Shown: piece by piece, positions 19,324 through 28,112 of the stretch | Numbering within the stretch: the first letter of the stretch is position 1 | How the letters are laid out: each line of letters starts with the position of its first letter | Source of the DNA: Pontibacterium granulatum | GTDB lineage: Bacteria; Pseudomonadota; Gammaproteobacteria; Pseudomonadales; Balneatricaceae | NCBI RefSeq assembly: GCF_029961155.1 | Contig: NZ_JASBRH010000012.1 | Span: 62,001-126,000, forward strand | DNA: 64,000 bases | Direction: 5' to 3' | Made by a program: the position numbers and the translations under genes | The notes under the pieces: generated by a model | Seen by the model: only the letters and a program-made list of their open reading frames with translations | Told to the model about the DNA's origin: nothing | The model's database searches: none

Positions 19324-19378
19324 CCTATCTAAGCCAAAGCCTGACAGGCATTTAAAGGTGATTTCCCTTATAGATAGG
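19324..19378 (+). repeat. Inverted repeat in the rluD 5' leader
   Basis: CCTATCTA (19324-19331) is exactly complementary to TAGATAGG (19371-19378); the 39-nt loop contains a smaller hairpin GCCTG-A-CAGGC. It lies 23 bp upstream of the rluD ATG and could fold in the mRNA leader. Function unknown. Confidence 0.45.
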
Positions 19379-19401
19379 CGGCACAACAGATTAAGGTTCC
19401 G

Positions 19402-20370
19402 ATGTCAGAACAGATTAACTTGCACGCACAGGTCTCCGATGAGCTGGTTGGAAAGCGTTTGGATCAGGCCGTCGCGCAATTGTTCCCGGATTATTCCCGC
19501 TCCCGTCTGCAAAACTGGATCAAAGACGGCTCCATCACCGTCGATGGCGAAGTAAAGCGTCCCCGCGACAAACTGATGGGGGGCGAAAGCGTTGAGCTGT
19601 CGGCACAGCTGGAAGTGATCGAGGAGCACGCAGCGCAGGATATTCCGCTGAATATCGTTTACGAAGATGACGATATCCTGGTGATCAATAAACCGGCAGG
19701 GCTGGTGGTTCACCCGGCGGCGGGCCATGCCGATGGCACGTTGTTGAATGCTCTGCTGCACCACTGCCCGGAGATCAACCAGGTGCCGCGTGCGGGTATC
19801 GTGCACCGTCTGGACATGGACACCACTGGCCTGATGGTGGTGGCAAAAACCATCCAGGCGCAGACCGATCTGGTGGATCAGTTGCAGGAACGCACCATGG
19901 GACGTGAGTATGAAGCGGTGGTAAACCGGGTCATGACCGGTGGTGGCACCGTGGATGAGCCGATGGGACGTCACTCCAAAAATCGTCAGAAGATGGCGGT
20001 GGTTGGCTTGGGCAAAGAGGCTGTGACCCACTACCGGGTACTGGAGAAATTCCGTGCCCACACTCATGTTCGTTTGAAACTGGAAACCGGACGTACCCAC
20101 CAGATTCGTGTGCATATGTCCTACATCAACTACCCGCTGATCGGCGACCAACTGTACGGTGGCCGTTTCCGTCTGCCAAAGGGGATCAGCGATGAGGTAC
20201 AGGCGTTGCTGCGTGGCTTTAAGCGCCAGGCGCTGCACGCCAAAAAGCTGGAACTGTGGCACCCACGTACCGGTGAACTGATGTCCTGGGAAGTGGATCT
20301 GCCTGAAGATATGCAGACGCTGATTGACGCCCTGAAGAAGGACGCCGTAAACAGCGACGTCGATCTTTAA
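19402..20370 (+). CDS. rluD: Ribosomal large subunit pseudouridine synthase D
   Basis: Converts U1911, U1915 and U1917 (E. coli numbering) in helix 69 of 23S rRNA to pseudouridine. The 322 residues comprise an N-terminal S4 RNA-binding domain (GKRLDQAVAQLFPDYSRSRL, residues 15-75) and an RluA-type catalytic domain with HRLDMDTTGLM; catalytic Asp138. AAGG precedes the ATG at 19402. pgeF follows after 21 bp, forming an rluD-pgeF operon, and bamD is divergent; this three-gene arrangement is conserved in gammaproteobacteria. Confidence 0.96.
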   Translation: MSEQINLHAQVSDELVGKRLDQAVAQLFPDYSRSRLQNWIKDGSITVDGEVKRPRDKLMGGESVELSAQLEVIEEHAAQDIPLNIVYEDDDILVINKPAGLVVHPAAGHADGTLLNALLHHCPEINQVPRAGIVHRLDMDTTGLMVVAKTIQAQTDLVDQLQERTMGREYEAVVNRVMTGGGTVDEPMGRHSKNRQKMAVVGLGKEAVTHYRVLEKFRAHTHVRLKLETGRTHQIRVHMSYINYPLIGDQLYGGRFRLPKGISDEVQALLRGFKRQALHAKKLELWHPRTGELMSWEVDLPEDMQTLIDALKKDAVNSDVDL

Positions 20371-20391
20371 CTTTCTACAGGAATTGCACCT

Positions 20392-21129
20392 ATGCAGCCG
20401 ATCATCGCCGACTGGGATGCCCCGAAGAATGTTCATGCCCTGACCTCCACCCGTTTGGGTGGGGTGAGTGAGGCTCCCTACGCGGGACTGAACCTGGGGG
20501 ATCACGTCAGCGATGATCCGGCGGCGGTGGGGCAGAACCGGCAGCAACTGATTGATGCGCTGGGACTGCAGCAATCCCCCCAGTGGCTGCAGCAGGTGCA
20601 CGGTATCACCGTGGTGAAAGCCGAGGCCGACGGCAGTGTACCGGAAGCGGATGCCTGCTGGAGCGACCGGCCCGGTCAGGCCTGTATTGTGATGACCGCC
20701 GACTGTTTGCCGGTGTTTTTTGCCGACAAACAGGGTAGCCGCGTGGCGGTAGCTCATGCGGGTTGGCGGGGACTCGCTGACGGCGTGTTGGAAGCCACCT
20801 TGAACTGCTTTGATGACCCCGCTCAGGTGGTCTGCTGGCTGGGGCCGGCGATCGGTCCGGAGGCATTTGAGGTGGGGGGCGAAGTGCGCGAACAGTTCTG
20901 CGCCCTCTTACCAGCATCCGAGCAGGCCTTTAAACCGGTTGCAGGTAAAGAATCAGACGATAAGTGGCTGGCCGATATCTACCAGCTGGCACGCCTGCGC
21001 CTCAATGCCGCCGGTGTCACCCGCGTCAGCGGAGGTGAACATTGCACCTTTAGTGATGCTGACCAGTTTTATTCCTACCGCCGGGATGGCGTCACCGGCC
21101 GTATGGCCAGCGTGATCTGGTTGGATTGA
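20392..21129 (+). CDS. pgeF: Peptidoglycan editing factor PgeF (YfiH/laccase-domain protein)
   Basis: Cytoplasmic YfiH-family protein, 245 residues, with the signatures SVPEAD, MTADCLPVFF, VAHAGWRGLADG and GPAIGPEAFEVG; the His and Cys metal ligands of the laccase-like fold (HAGWRG, ADCLP) are present. Family members have been described as multicopper polyphenol oxidases, purine nucleoside phosphorylases, and as an enzyme that removes mis-incorporated serine from peptidoglycan precursors. AGGAATTGCACCT precedes the ATG. It ends the conserved block; in Pseudomonas clpB would follow, but here 16.7 kb of other genes intervene. Confidence 0.93.
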   Translation: MQPIIADWDAPKNVHALTSTRLGGVSEAPYAGLNLGDHVSDDPAAVGQNRQQLIDALGLQQSPQWLQQVHGITVVKAEADGSVPEADACWSDRPGQACIVMTADCLPVFFADKQGSRVAVAHAGWRGLADGVLEATLNCFDDPAQVVCWLGPAIGPEAFEVGGEVREQFCALLPASEQAFKPVAGKESDDKWLADIYQLARLRLNAAGVTRVSGGEHCTFSDADQFYSYRRDGVTGRMASVIWLD

Positions 21130-21158
21130 TCCCACGCAGGTTCGCGTTCTCTCTATCT

Positions 21159-21184
21159 CGTTCCCATGCTCCCGCGTGGGAACG
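21159..21184. repeat. Palindromic repeat A (REP-like)
   Basis: CGTTCCCA (21159-21166) pairs with TGGGAACG (21177-21184). First of three palindromes in the pgeF-imuA gap. The left half recurs at 50931-50944 with similar upstream flank, so it belongs to a dispersed family. Confidence 0.75.
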
Positions 21185-21213
21185 CATATGCTCGCTTTAT
21201 TTCACCCTGTATG

Positions 21214-21239
21214 GGTTCCCACGGAAGACCGTGGGAACC
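21214..21239. repeat. Palindromic repeat B (REP-like)
   Basis: GGTTCCCACGG (21214-21224) and CCGTGGGAACC (21229-21239) form an 11-bp perfect stem with a 4-nt AAGA loop. Its TTCCCAC core resembles repeat A, so A and B may be diverged members of one family. There is no T-tract, which argues against an ordinary terminator. Confidence 0.75.
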
Positions 21240-21277
21240 ATCAATTTTTCTCTTTTCATCACGATTCTTCGTATACA

Positions 21278-21323
21278 TGTAGGGCAGCTTTTAAGCTGCC
21301 GGCAGGCTAAAGCCTGCCCTACA
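21278..21323. repeat. Composite palindromic repeat C
   Basis: A 46-bp element: outer arms TGTAGGGCAG (21278-21287) and CTGCCCTACA (21314-21323) enclose two back-to-back perfect hairpins, 21283-21300 (GGCAGCTT...AAGCTGCC) and 21301-21318 (GGCAGGCT...AGCCTGCC), giving a cruciform-like layout. The right end recurs at 50949-50958. Confidence 0.75.
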
Positions 21324-21367
21324 AGAGTCCGTCTTATTGCCACAGGGGATTTTTACGTCATAATATG

Positions 21368-21383
21368 CTGTATATATATACAG
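21368..21383. promoter_or_regulatory. LexA (SOS) operator upstream of imuA
   Basis: CTGTATATATATACAG is a perfect 16-bp palindrome matching the gammaproteobacterial LexA consensus CTGT-N8-ACAG. It ends 16 bp before the imuA ATG, so LexA bound here would block the cassette promoter until DNA damage. Confidence 0.93.
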
Positions 21384-21399
21384 TATCTATGCGTGTCTT

Positions 21400-22125
21400 A
21401 TGGCTACAAAATCCGGTTCTCTGCATTCATTGCTGCATAAAGGTGCGGTCTGGCGTGGACGACAGACTGCAGATCAACCCTGCCACCACAGCCTGAGCAG
21501 CGGTTATCCGCAGCTGGATGCACTGCTGCCTGGCCAGGGGTGGCAGGCGTCACAGCTGGTGGAACTGCTCTATCAGGAGGAGGGCAGCGGTGAGTTGGGT
21601 CTGGTGCTGCCGTTGCTGGCCGAGTTATCACAACAGGAGCGCTGGGTGCTCTGGGTAGATCCACCCCATATTCCCTATGCCCCGGCGTTGCTGGATGCCG
21701 GGGTAAACCTGGACCGGGTGCAGGTAGTACGCAGCAACAGTCGTCGCGACCGTCTCTGGTGTCTGGAACAGAGTATGAAAAGTGGCTGCTGCAGTGCAGT
21801 GTTGGGTTGGCTGCCTGCCGGGCAGGAGAAAGCGATCCGCCGCTTGCAGGTGGCTGCGGCCGAGGGCGAGTGCCGTGGCTTCCTGTTTCGGCACAGCCGC
21901 TGTCGCGAACAGCACTCCGCCGCGCCTTGCCGTCTGTTGCTGGAACCCCATCCGGAAGGCGTCACCGTGAGCACGTTGAAGCGCCGTGGTGGTTGGCCGC
22001 TACCGCCGCGGTTGGTGCCGGTGATGCCGTCTGCCTTAAGTAAGCCGCAGTCTGATAAGAACCGTCGTCCACAGCTAACACTGGTGGGTGGATCGGATGA
22101 GCATGCCTATCACCCCCGCCACTGA
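21400..22125 (+). CDS. imuA: SOS mutagenesis protein ImuA
   Basis: RecA-fold, SulA-like accessory protein of 241 residues, the first gene of the imuA-imuB-dnaE2 translesion cassette. Visible features: LSSGYPQLDALLPGQGWQASQLVELL, the segment GELGLVLPLLAELSQQ, and WVDPPHIPYAPAL, all typical of ImuA; the C-terminal tail is basic. There is no intact Walker A (GxxxxGK[ST]), as is usual for ImuA. The LexA box lies 16 bp upstream. imuB starts before its stop (29-bp overlap), indicating translational coupling. Confidence 0.9.
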   Translation: MATKSGSLHSLLHKGAVWRGRQTADQPCHHSLSSGYPQLDALLPGQGWQASQLVELLYQEEGSGELGLVLPLLAELSQQERWVLWVDPPHIPYAPALLDAGVNLDRVQVVRSNSRRDRLWCLEQSMKSGCCSAVLGWLPAGQEKAIRRLQVAAAEGECRGFLFRHSRCREQHSAAPCRLLLEPHPEGVTVSTLKRRGGWPLPPRLVPVMPSALSKPQSDKNRRPQLTLVGGSDEHAYHPRH

Positions 22126-23536
22126 GCACGATCCGCTCTGGCTCTACCTGCACTTTCCCCTACTGGCGCTGGAAGCCCAGCAGCTGGAAGCGGGCATCGC
22201 CGGGTTGCTGGATGATCGTGGTCAGAAGCTGGCGTTGTGCAGTTACGAAGCGGGGCAGGCGGGGCTGGAACCGGGCATGGCGATCGCCACCGCGTTCAGC
22301 ATCTGTCCCGAGCTTGAGCTGTTTCATCCCAACCCGGAGCGGGTACAGCAACAGCTGGAATCGCTGGCGCTTTGGGCAGGCAGTTTCAGTGCGCAGGTGG
22401 TGCTTTGCCCGCCGGAGGGATTGCTGCTGGAGATCGCGTCGATGCTGCATTATTTCGATGGTCTGAAAAGCCTCTGGCAGCAGATGCAGACCCGCCTGCG
22501 CACGCTGGGGTTCCATATCCGCTACGCCACCGGCCATACGCCGTTGGCCGCCCGGTTGTTGGCACGGGGCGGGCGTTCGCTCTGTATTGAGGGGTGTGAA
22601 GCCCATCTGCAGGTGCTGCAGCTGTTACCGATCAACCAACTGGAACTGCCCGCCAAGCAGCAGGATCAGCTGCGGGGGATGGGCTTGCTGCGGTTGGAGC
22701 AGCTGCAGGCTTTGCCACGGGAGGCGATCAGCAGTCGCTTCGGCCCCAAGTTGCTCGATTACCTGGATCGCATCAGCGGCCAGCGTCCCGATCCGCAGAC
22801 TTTCTTTGAACCGCCACCCCTGTTCCAGCAGTTCCACGAGTTCTCCCGTGAAGTGGAAAACAGCATGGCGCTACTTTTCCCGTTGCGCCGTATGCTGGAA
22901 TCCCTGGCAGGGTACCTGCGCCGCACGGAGTTACTGGCACAGCAGCTGGAGTTGGCATTGGTGGAGCGTGATGGCGCACACGAGCTGTACTCCATCGGTC
23001 ACGCCGCCGGTTCCGCCGATGCCGAAACCTGGCTGGGACTGTGCAAGCTGCGCCTGGAGCAGATCAAACTGCAGAAACCGGTGCTGGCACTGCAGTTGGA
23101 GGTGGAGCGGTTTAAGGGGCAGCAGCAACAGAGCTACGACCTGTTCGAGCGCAGGAAGCAGGCGGAAGACCCGATGGACCTGCTCAGCCGTTTACGGGTC
23201 CGCCTTGGCGAAAATGCCGTGCAGCCGGTGGCCCTCTGTGCCGACCACCGCCCCGAGCTCAGCTGGCAGTTCAGGGCGGACAAAAAGGAGAAAGGCGGTT
23301 CGGTTCTGCCACGTGGCCGCCCGGGTTGGTTATTGCAAAAACCACAGCAGATCGCCCGGCAGCAGCTGCCGCCCCATATCGAGCTGCTGGCCGGTCCCGA
23401 GCGGATCAGCAGTGGCTGGTGGGACACTCGTCAAGTGCGGCGGGATTACTACATCGGGCGCTGGGTCGATGGTCGTTATGGCTGGTTGTTCCGTGACGCG
23501 GGCGGTGACTGGTTCCTGCACGGCTGGTTTGGCTGA
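22097..23536 (+). CDS. imuB: ImuB, Y-family polymerase-like protein of the SOS mutasome
   Basis: DinB-related scaffold protein of about 479 residues. It follows the Y-family fold (finger, palm and little-finger-like segments), but the catalytic acidic residues of motif I and the SxDE motif are replaced (LHFPLLALE and IASMLHYFDG), consistent with the non-catalytic, adaptor role of ImuB between the beta clamp and DnaE2. The ATG at 22097 is chosen over the in-frame GTG at 22088 because GGTGGATCGG lies just before it. The overlap with imuA and 10-bp gap to dnaE2 support one operon. Confidence 0.9.
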   Translation: MSMPITPATEHDPLWLYLHFPLLALEAQQLEAGIAGLLDDRGQKLALCSYEAGQAGLEPGMAIATAFSICPELELFHPNPERVQQQLESLALWAGSFSAQVVLCPPEGLLLEIASMLHYFDGLKSLWQQMQTRLRTLGFHIRYATGHTPLAARLLARGGRSLCIEGCEAHLQVLQLLPINQLELPAKQQDQLRGMGLLRLEQLQALPREAISSRFGPKLLDYLDRISGQRPDPQTFFEPPPLFQQFHEFSREVENSMALLFPLRRMLESLAGYLRRTELLAQQLELALVERDGAHELYSIGHAAGSADAETWLGLCKLRLEQIKLQKPVLALQLEVERFKGQQQQSYDLFERRKQAEDPMDLLSRLRVRLGENAVQPVALCADHRPELSWQFRADKKEKGGSVLPRGRPGWLLQKPQQIARQQLPPHIELLAGPERISSGWWDTRQVRRDYYIGRWVDGRYGWLFRDAGGDWFLHGWFG

Positions 23537-23546
23537 GAGGTGAGTC

Positions 23547-26500
23547 ATGCAATACGCCGAGCTGCACTGCCTCAGTAACTTCAGCTTTCTGCGGGGCGCC
23601 TCCCGTCCGGACGAGCTGGTCCTGCGCGCCCATGAACTGGGCTACCAGGCGCTGGCGATCACCGACGAGTGTTCAGTGGCGGGTGTGGTGCGGGCCTGGG
23701 AAGCGTGCCGCGAGCTGTCGTTGAAGCTGATCGTGGGGGCGGAATTTCATCTGGATGGGCATTGTCTGGTGCTGCTGGCCCCGGACCGTCTGGCCTATGC
23801 CGCGCTTTGTGCACTGATCACCACCACTCGCCGCCGCTGCGAAAAGGGCAAATACCAACTTTACTGGGATGACCTCGCCGATGGGGTGGGCGGGTGCTTG
23901 CTGCTGTTCCGGCCTTCTGACGATGAACACGATGTGATGCACCGAGCCAAGCGTGTGAAGGCCTGGTTTCCCGAGCGCTGTTGGTGGTTGCTGGAGCGGT
24001 TGCTGGAGAACGGTGATGACAGTCGTTACCAGCAACAGCTACGTCAGGCCCGTGTACTGGGGATTCCACCGGTCTGTGGCAATGACGTACATATGCACCA
24101 CCCGGATCGCCAGCGTCTACAGGATGTACTGACCGCAATCCGTCTGCGTACCAGCGTACAGCGGGCGGGGTTTGCCCTGGCCGCCAACGCCGAACGCCAC
24201 CTGCGTTCATTCCGCAAACTACAACACCTCTATCCCGTTGAGTTGTTGCAGCAGACCGTTGCGATCGCCGAGCGTTGCCACTTCGATTTGGGGGAGTTGC
24301 GTTACGAGTATCCGGCGGAGCTGGTGCCCATGGGTAAAACCGCCGGACAACACCTGCTGGAGCTGGTCGATACAGGCAAACAGCTGCGTTATCCCCAGGG
24401 AGTGCCGGACAAGGTGCAGCAGCAGATCAACTACGAGCTGCAAGTGATCGCCGAGATGCAGTACGAGCACTACTTCCTCACCATCCACGACATCGTACGT
24501 TTTGCCCGCGAGCGCCAGATCCTCTGTCAGGGGCGGGGATCGGCAGCGAACTCGGTGGTGTGTTACTGCCTGCATATCACCGAAGTGGATCCGATGCAGG
24601 TCAACCTGCTGTTTGAACGTTTTATCTCCAAGGAGCGCAACGAGCCGCCCGATATCGATGTGGACTTCGAGCACGAGCGGCGCGAGGAAGTGATCCAGTA
24701 CATCTACCAGCGTTATGGCCGTGAGCGGGCAGGGCTGGCGGCTACCGTGATCAGCTACCGCGCCAAGAGCGCGATCCGCGACGTGGGTAAGGCACTGGGC
24801 ATGGACGAGAGTTACCTGAGCTGGCTGATCAGCCGCCTCGACCGGCGTGACCACAGCAATCCCTGGTTGCAGCAGCTGGCGGCGATGGGCGGGGATAATC
24901 CAGCGCCGATCTACCAGCAGTTTGTGGAACTGGTGGCGCAGATCCTCGACTTTCCCCGTCACCTCTCCCAACACGTGGGCGGCTTTGTGATCTCGGCCGG
25001 TCCCCTGTCCGAGTTGGTGCCGGTAGAGAATGCGGCGATGCAGGACCGTACCGTGATCCAGTGGAACAAGGATGATCTGGAAGCGTTGGGCCTGTTGAAG
25101 GTGGATGTGCTCTCGCTGGGCATGCTGACCGCGATCCGCAAAACCCTGGGCCTGCTCAGCGAACAGCAGGGCCAACCGATGCGGGTGCAGGACATTCCGC
25201 GTGAAGATCCGGCGGTGTACGCCATGCTCAGCAAGGGCGACAGTATCGGAGTGTTCCAGGTGGAATCCCGCGCCCAGATGAGCATGTTGCCGCGCCTCAG
25301 ACCACAAAAGTTCTACGACCTGGTGATCGAAGTGGCCATTGTGCGTCCCGGCCCGATCCAGGGGGATATGGTGCACCCGTTCCTGCGCCGTCGCGATGGG
25401 CTGGAGCCGGTGGATTATCCGAGTGAGGCGGTAAAAGAGGTGCTGGGACGCACCTTGGGTGTCCCTATCTTCCAGGAGCAGGTGATCAAGCTGGCGATGG
25501 TGGCGGCGGGTTTTACCGGCGGTGAAGCCGATCAACTACGCCGGGCAATGGCCGCCTGGCGGCGCACTGGTTATATCCGCAAGTACCAGCAGAAGCTGGT
25601 GGAGGGGATGCTGGCGCGGGGGTATGACCTTGAGTTCGCCCAGCGCATCTGCCGCCAGATCGAAGGTTTTGGTGAGTACGGTTTTCCCGAGTCCCACGCC
25701 GCCAGCTTTGCCCTGCTGGTGTATGTATCGGCCTGGCTCAAGCGCCACCATCCGGCAGCGTTCTGTTGTTCGCTGCTCAACAGCCAGCCGATGGGCTTCT
25801 ACTCCCCCGCGCAGTTGGTGCAGGATGTGCGCAGGCATGGGGTTATCGTGTTGCCAATCGACCTCAATGCTAGTGGTTGGGATCACACTCTCGAACCTCT
25901 TGTAGCAGCCGGCGTTTTATCGGCCGCAGGCGCTGACGGCGATGATGCACCGAAATTATCTGTAGCAGCGGGCTCCGACCGCGACAAGCCGCAAAGCATA
26001 AATATGTCGCCCTCAGAGCGGGCTGCTACAACAGATCGTTATGCGCTTCGCCTGGGCCTACGCCTGATCAAAGGCCTGTCAAAACAGGGCGCCGAAGCCC
26101 TGATCGCCGCCCGTCCGGCAGAGGGTTACCAATCCGTCTCTCAGGCCCGCCAGCGTTGCCGTTTATCCCGTGGCGACTGGGATGCCCTGGCCGCCGCCGG
26201 GGCGATGAACTCGATCTCCGAACACCGCTATCAGGCCCGTTGGGAGCTGCTTGCCGATACTCCCTGGCTGGAGATGGACCCGGAACCGTTGCATCAGATA
26301 TGTGACGATCCGATCCGGCTGGCGGCGCCGGATGAACAGTCCGACCTGGAGGAGGACTACCGCAACACCGGCCTCAGCCTGGGACGTCATCCGCTGGCGA
26401 TGATACGGGCGCAGGGCATCCTGCCACGCTGTCTGAGTGCGGCCCAACTGGAGGATTGTCGCCACGGCCAGCTAGTACATGTGGCCGGACTGGTGACCAA

Positions 26501-26750
26501 CCGACAGCGGCCGGGCACCGCCAGTGGGGTGACTTTTGTCACCCTGGAAGATGAAACCGGGCAGATCAATCTGGTGGTGTGGCAGGCCACCGCGAAGGCA
26601 CAACGGCGGGCACTGCTGGCGGCCAATATCCTGCAGGTGTCCGGTGTGTTGGAGCGGGAAGGGGACGTGATCCATGTGGTGGCGGGGCGGCTGCAGGACA
26701 TCAGCTTCCAGTGGGATGCGCTGAAGGTGAAGTCACGGGATTTCCGTTAA
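23547..26750 (+). CDS. dnaE2: Error-prone DNA polymerase DnaE2 (ImuC) with an in-frame repeat insertion
   Basis: C-family polymerase of 1067 residues for damage-tolerant synthesis. The N-terminal PHP domain starts ELHCLSNFSFLRGASRP; the polymerase active site contains PDIDVDF with Asp369 and Asp371; GFGEYGFPESHAASFALLVY is a family hallmark; a C-terminal OB domain (HVAGLVTNRQRPGT) follows. GAGAGGTGAG precedes the ATG. Residues about 785-828 are encoded by palindromic repeat DNA (25901-26030) that replaces the normally short linker before the RLGLRLIKGL segment without breaking the frame. Otherwise length and motifs look intact, so the enzyme is probably functional. Confidence 0.95.
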   Translation: MQYAELHCLSNFSFLRGASRPDELVLRAHELGYQALAITDECSVAGVVRAWEACRELSLKLIVGAEFHLDGHCLVLLAPDRLAYAALCALITTTRRRCEKGKYQLYWDDLADGVGGCLLLFRPSDDEHDVMHRAKRVKAWFPERCWWLLERLLENGDDSRYQQQLRQARVLGIPPVCGNDVHMHHPDRQRLQDVLTAIRLRTSVQRAGFALAANAERHLRSFRKLQHLYPVELLQQTVAIAERCHFDLGELRYEYPAELVPMGKTAGQHLLELVDTGKQLRYPQGVPDKVQQQINYELQVIAEMQYEHYFLTIHDIVRFARERQILCQGRGSAANSVVCYCLHITEVDPMQVNLLFERFISKERNEPPDIDVDFEHERREEVIQYIYQRYGRERAGLAATVISYRAKSAIRDVGKALGMDESYLSWLISRLDRRDHSNPWLQQLAAMGGDNPAPIYQQFVELVAQILDFPRHLSQHVGGFVISAGPLSELVPVENAAMQDRTVIQWNKDDLEALGLLKVDVLSLGMLTAIRKTLGLLSEQQGQPMRVQDIPREDPAVYAMLSKGDSIGVFQVESRAQMSMLPRLRPQKFYDLVIEVAIVRPGPIQGDMVHPFLRRRDGLEPVDYPSEAVKEVLGRTLGVPIFQEQVIKLAMVAAGFTGGEADQLRRAMAAWRRTGYIRKYQQKLVEGMLARGYDLEFAQRICRQIEGFGEYGFPESHAASFALLVYVSAWLKRHHPAAFCCSLLNSQPMGFYSPAQLVQDVRRHGVIVLPIDLNASGWDHTLEPLVAAGVLSAAGADGDDAPKLSVAAGSDRDKPQSINMSPSERAATTDRYALRLGLRLIKGLSKQGAEALIAARPAEGYQSVSQARQRCRLSRGDWDALAAAGAMNSISEHRYQARWELLADTPWLEMDPEPLHQICDDPIRLAAPDEQSDLEEDYRNTGLSLGRHPLAMIRAQGILPRCLSAAQLEDCRHGQLVHVAGLVTNRQRPGTASGVTFVTLEDETGQINLVVWQATAKAQRRALLAANILQVSGVLEREGDVIHVVAGRLQDISFQWDALKVKSRDFR
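25901..26030. repeat. Palindromic repeat element inserted in frame within dnaE2
   Basis: The 70-bp unit 25961-26030 is an imperfect palindrome: its first 26 bases (TGTAGCAGCGGGCTCC...) match the reverse complement of its last 26 with only a few mismatches. A further TGTAGCAGCC at 25901 followed by a CGGC...GCCG hairpin suggests a second, partial unit. The element reads through as protein without a stop. A relative is at 53134-53222: over about 28 bases of the arm the two differ at two positions. Confidence 0.85.
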
Positions 26751-26812
26751 CACCGTGACCAGAGAGCAGCAGTCTATGCTTTAGGTAATTAGATGAGGTG
26801 ATATCCGGAATT

Positions 26813-26875
26813 TCCAATATAGAGGAAATAAATCCATTACGCTGTTGAATATGTTGTTTTGTCCTGTATATTGGA
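26813..26875. promoter_or_regulatory. AT-rich gap with 9-bp inverted repeat upstream of kbl
   Basis: TCCAATATA (26813-26821) and TATATTGGA (26867-26875) are exact inverted copies separated by 45 bp in the AT-rich 170-bp space between dnaE2 and kbl. The second copy is followed by five T. It could be an operator for kbl-tdh or a weak end signal for dnaE2; the sequence does not decide. Confidence 0.35.
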
Positions 26876-26920
26876 TTTTTATCCTATTTGATAACGTATT
26901 GTCCCAGCAGGGTGGTAAAG

Positions 26921-28111
26921 ATGACGCGCGACGAATATCTACAGGGGTTGGCAGCACAGTGTGAACAGCTGAAAGATGACGGCTTGTACAAGACGGAACG
27001 GCAGATCGTGTCACCTCAGGCGACCGATATCCGCCTGCAGAACGGTCATCGGGTAGTGAACTTCTGTGCCAACAACTATCTGGGTCTGGCCAATCATCCG
27101 GACCTGATCCAGGCGGCGAAACAGGGCTTGGACGAGCACGGTTTCGGTATGGCCTCGGTGCGTTTTATCTGTGGCACCCAGGATATCCATAAACAGCTGG
27201 AGGCGCGGTTGAGCGCATTCCTCGGTACCGAAGACAGCATCCTCTATTCATCCTGTTTTGATGCCAACGGCGGGCTGTTCGAGACGTTGCTGGGGCCGGA
27301 AGACGCGGTGATCAGTGACGCCCTCAACCATGCCAGCATTATCGACGGCGTGCGCCTGAGCAAGGCCAAGCGCTTCCGTTATGCCAACAATGACATGGCC
27401 GAGCTGGAACACTGCCTGCAGCAGGCGCAGGATTGTCGGGTACGGCTGATCGCCACCGACGGTGTGTTCTCCATGGACGGGGTCATTGCCAACCTGCCGG
27501 GGATCTGCGGCCTGGCGGAAAAATACAATGCCCTGGTGATGGTGGATGACTCCCATGCGGTGGGTGCCATCGGTGCGCATGGACGCGGTAGCCATGAGTA
27601 CTGCGATGTGATGGCGCGGGTGGATATTCTCACCGGTACCTTCGGTAAGGCGTTGGGTGGTGCTTCCGGTGGTTATACTTCCGGCCGCAAGGAGATCGTT
27701 GACTGGTTGCGCCAGCGCTCGCGCCCCTACCTGTTCTCCAACTCCGTGGCGCCGGCGATTGTCCAGGCGACCCTGCAGGCGTTGGATCTGGTGGAGCAGG
27801 GCAGCGATCTACGCGACAAACTGCAGGACAACAGCCGTTACTTCCGTGAAGCGATGAGCCAGGCCGGGTTCACCCTCGGTGGTAAAGATCACGCCATCAT
27901 CCCGGTGATGATCGGCGATGCGGCCCTGGCGGCCGAGATGGCAGAGCGCCTGCTGGCCGAAGACATCTACGTGATCGGTTTCTCCTATCCGGTGGTACCG
28001 ATGGGCCAGGCACGGATCCGAACCCAGATGTCCGCAGGCCACACCCGCGAGCAGCTGGAGCGGGCGGTGGACGCCTTTAGCCGGATCGGGCGTGAGCTGG
28101 GGGTAATCTGA
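26921..28111 (+). CDS. kbl: 2-amino-3-ketobutyrate coenzyme A ligase (glycine C-acetyltransferase)
   Basis: PLP enzyme of the alpha-oxoamine synthase family, 396 residues, that splits 2-amino-3-ketobutyrate with CoA into glycine and acetyl-CoA, the second step of threonine catabolism. The PLP lysine is Lys243 in [27 protein letters not shown] and [10 protein letters not shown] are family signatures. GGTGG upstream selects the ATG at 26921 over an in-frame ATG at 26888. tdh starts one base after its stop, so both enzymes of the pathway are co-expressed. Confidence 0.97.
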   Translation: MTRDEYLQGLAAQCEQLKDDGLYKTERQIVSPQATDIRLQNGHRVVNFCANNYLGLANHPDLIQAAKQGLDEHGFGMASVRFICGTQDIHKQLEARLSAFLGTEDSILYSSCFDANGGLFETLLGPEDAVISDALNHASIIDGVRLSKAKRFRYANNDMAELEHCLQQAQDCRVRLIATDGVFSMDGVIANLPGICGLAEKYNALVMVDDSHAVGAIGAHGRGSHEYCDVMARVDILTGTFGKALGGASGGYTSGRKEIVDWLRQRSRPYLFSNSVAPAIVQATLQALDLVEQGSDLRDKLQDNSRYFREAMSQAGFTLGGKDHAIIPVMIGDAALAAEMAERLLAEDIYVIGFSYPVVPMGQARIRTQMSAGHTREQLERAVDAFSRIGRELGVI

Positions 28112-28112
28112 A

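Noticed and set aside
19405-20757. 450-codon reverse frame opposite rluD and pgeF
   Set aside because: It spans two well recognised genes on the other strand and shows no domain or ribosome binding site.
24219-25535. 438-codon reverse frame opposite dnaE2
   Set aside because: Antisense to conserved polymerase motifs, no recognisable protein.
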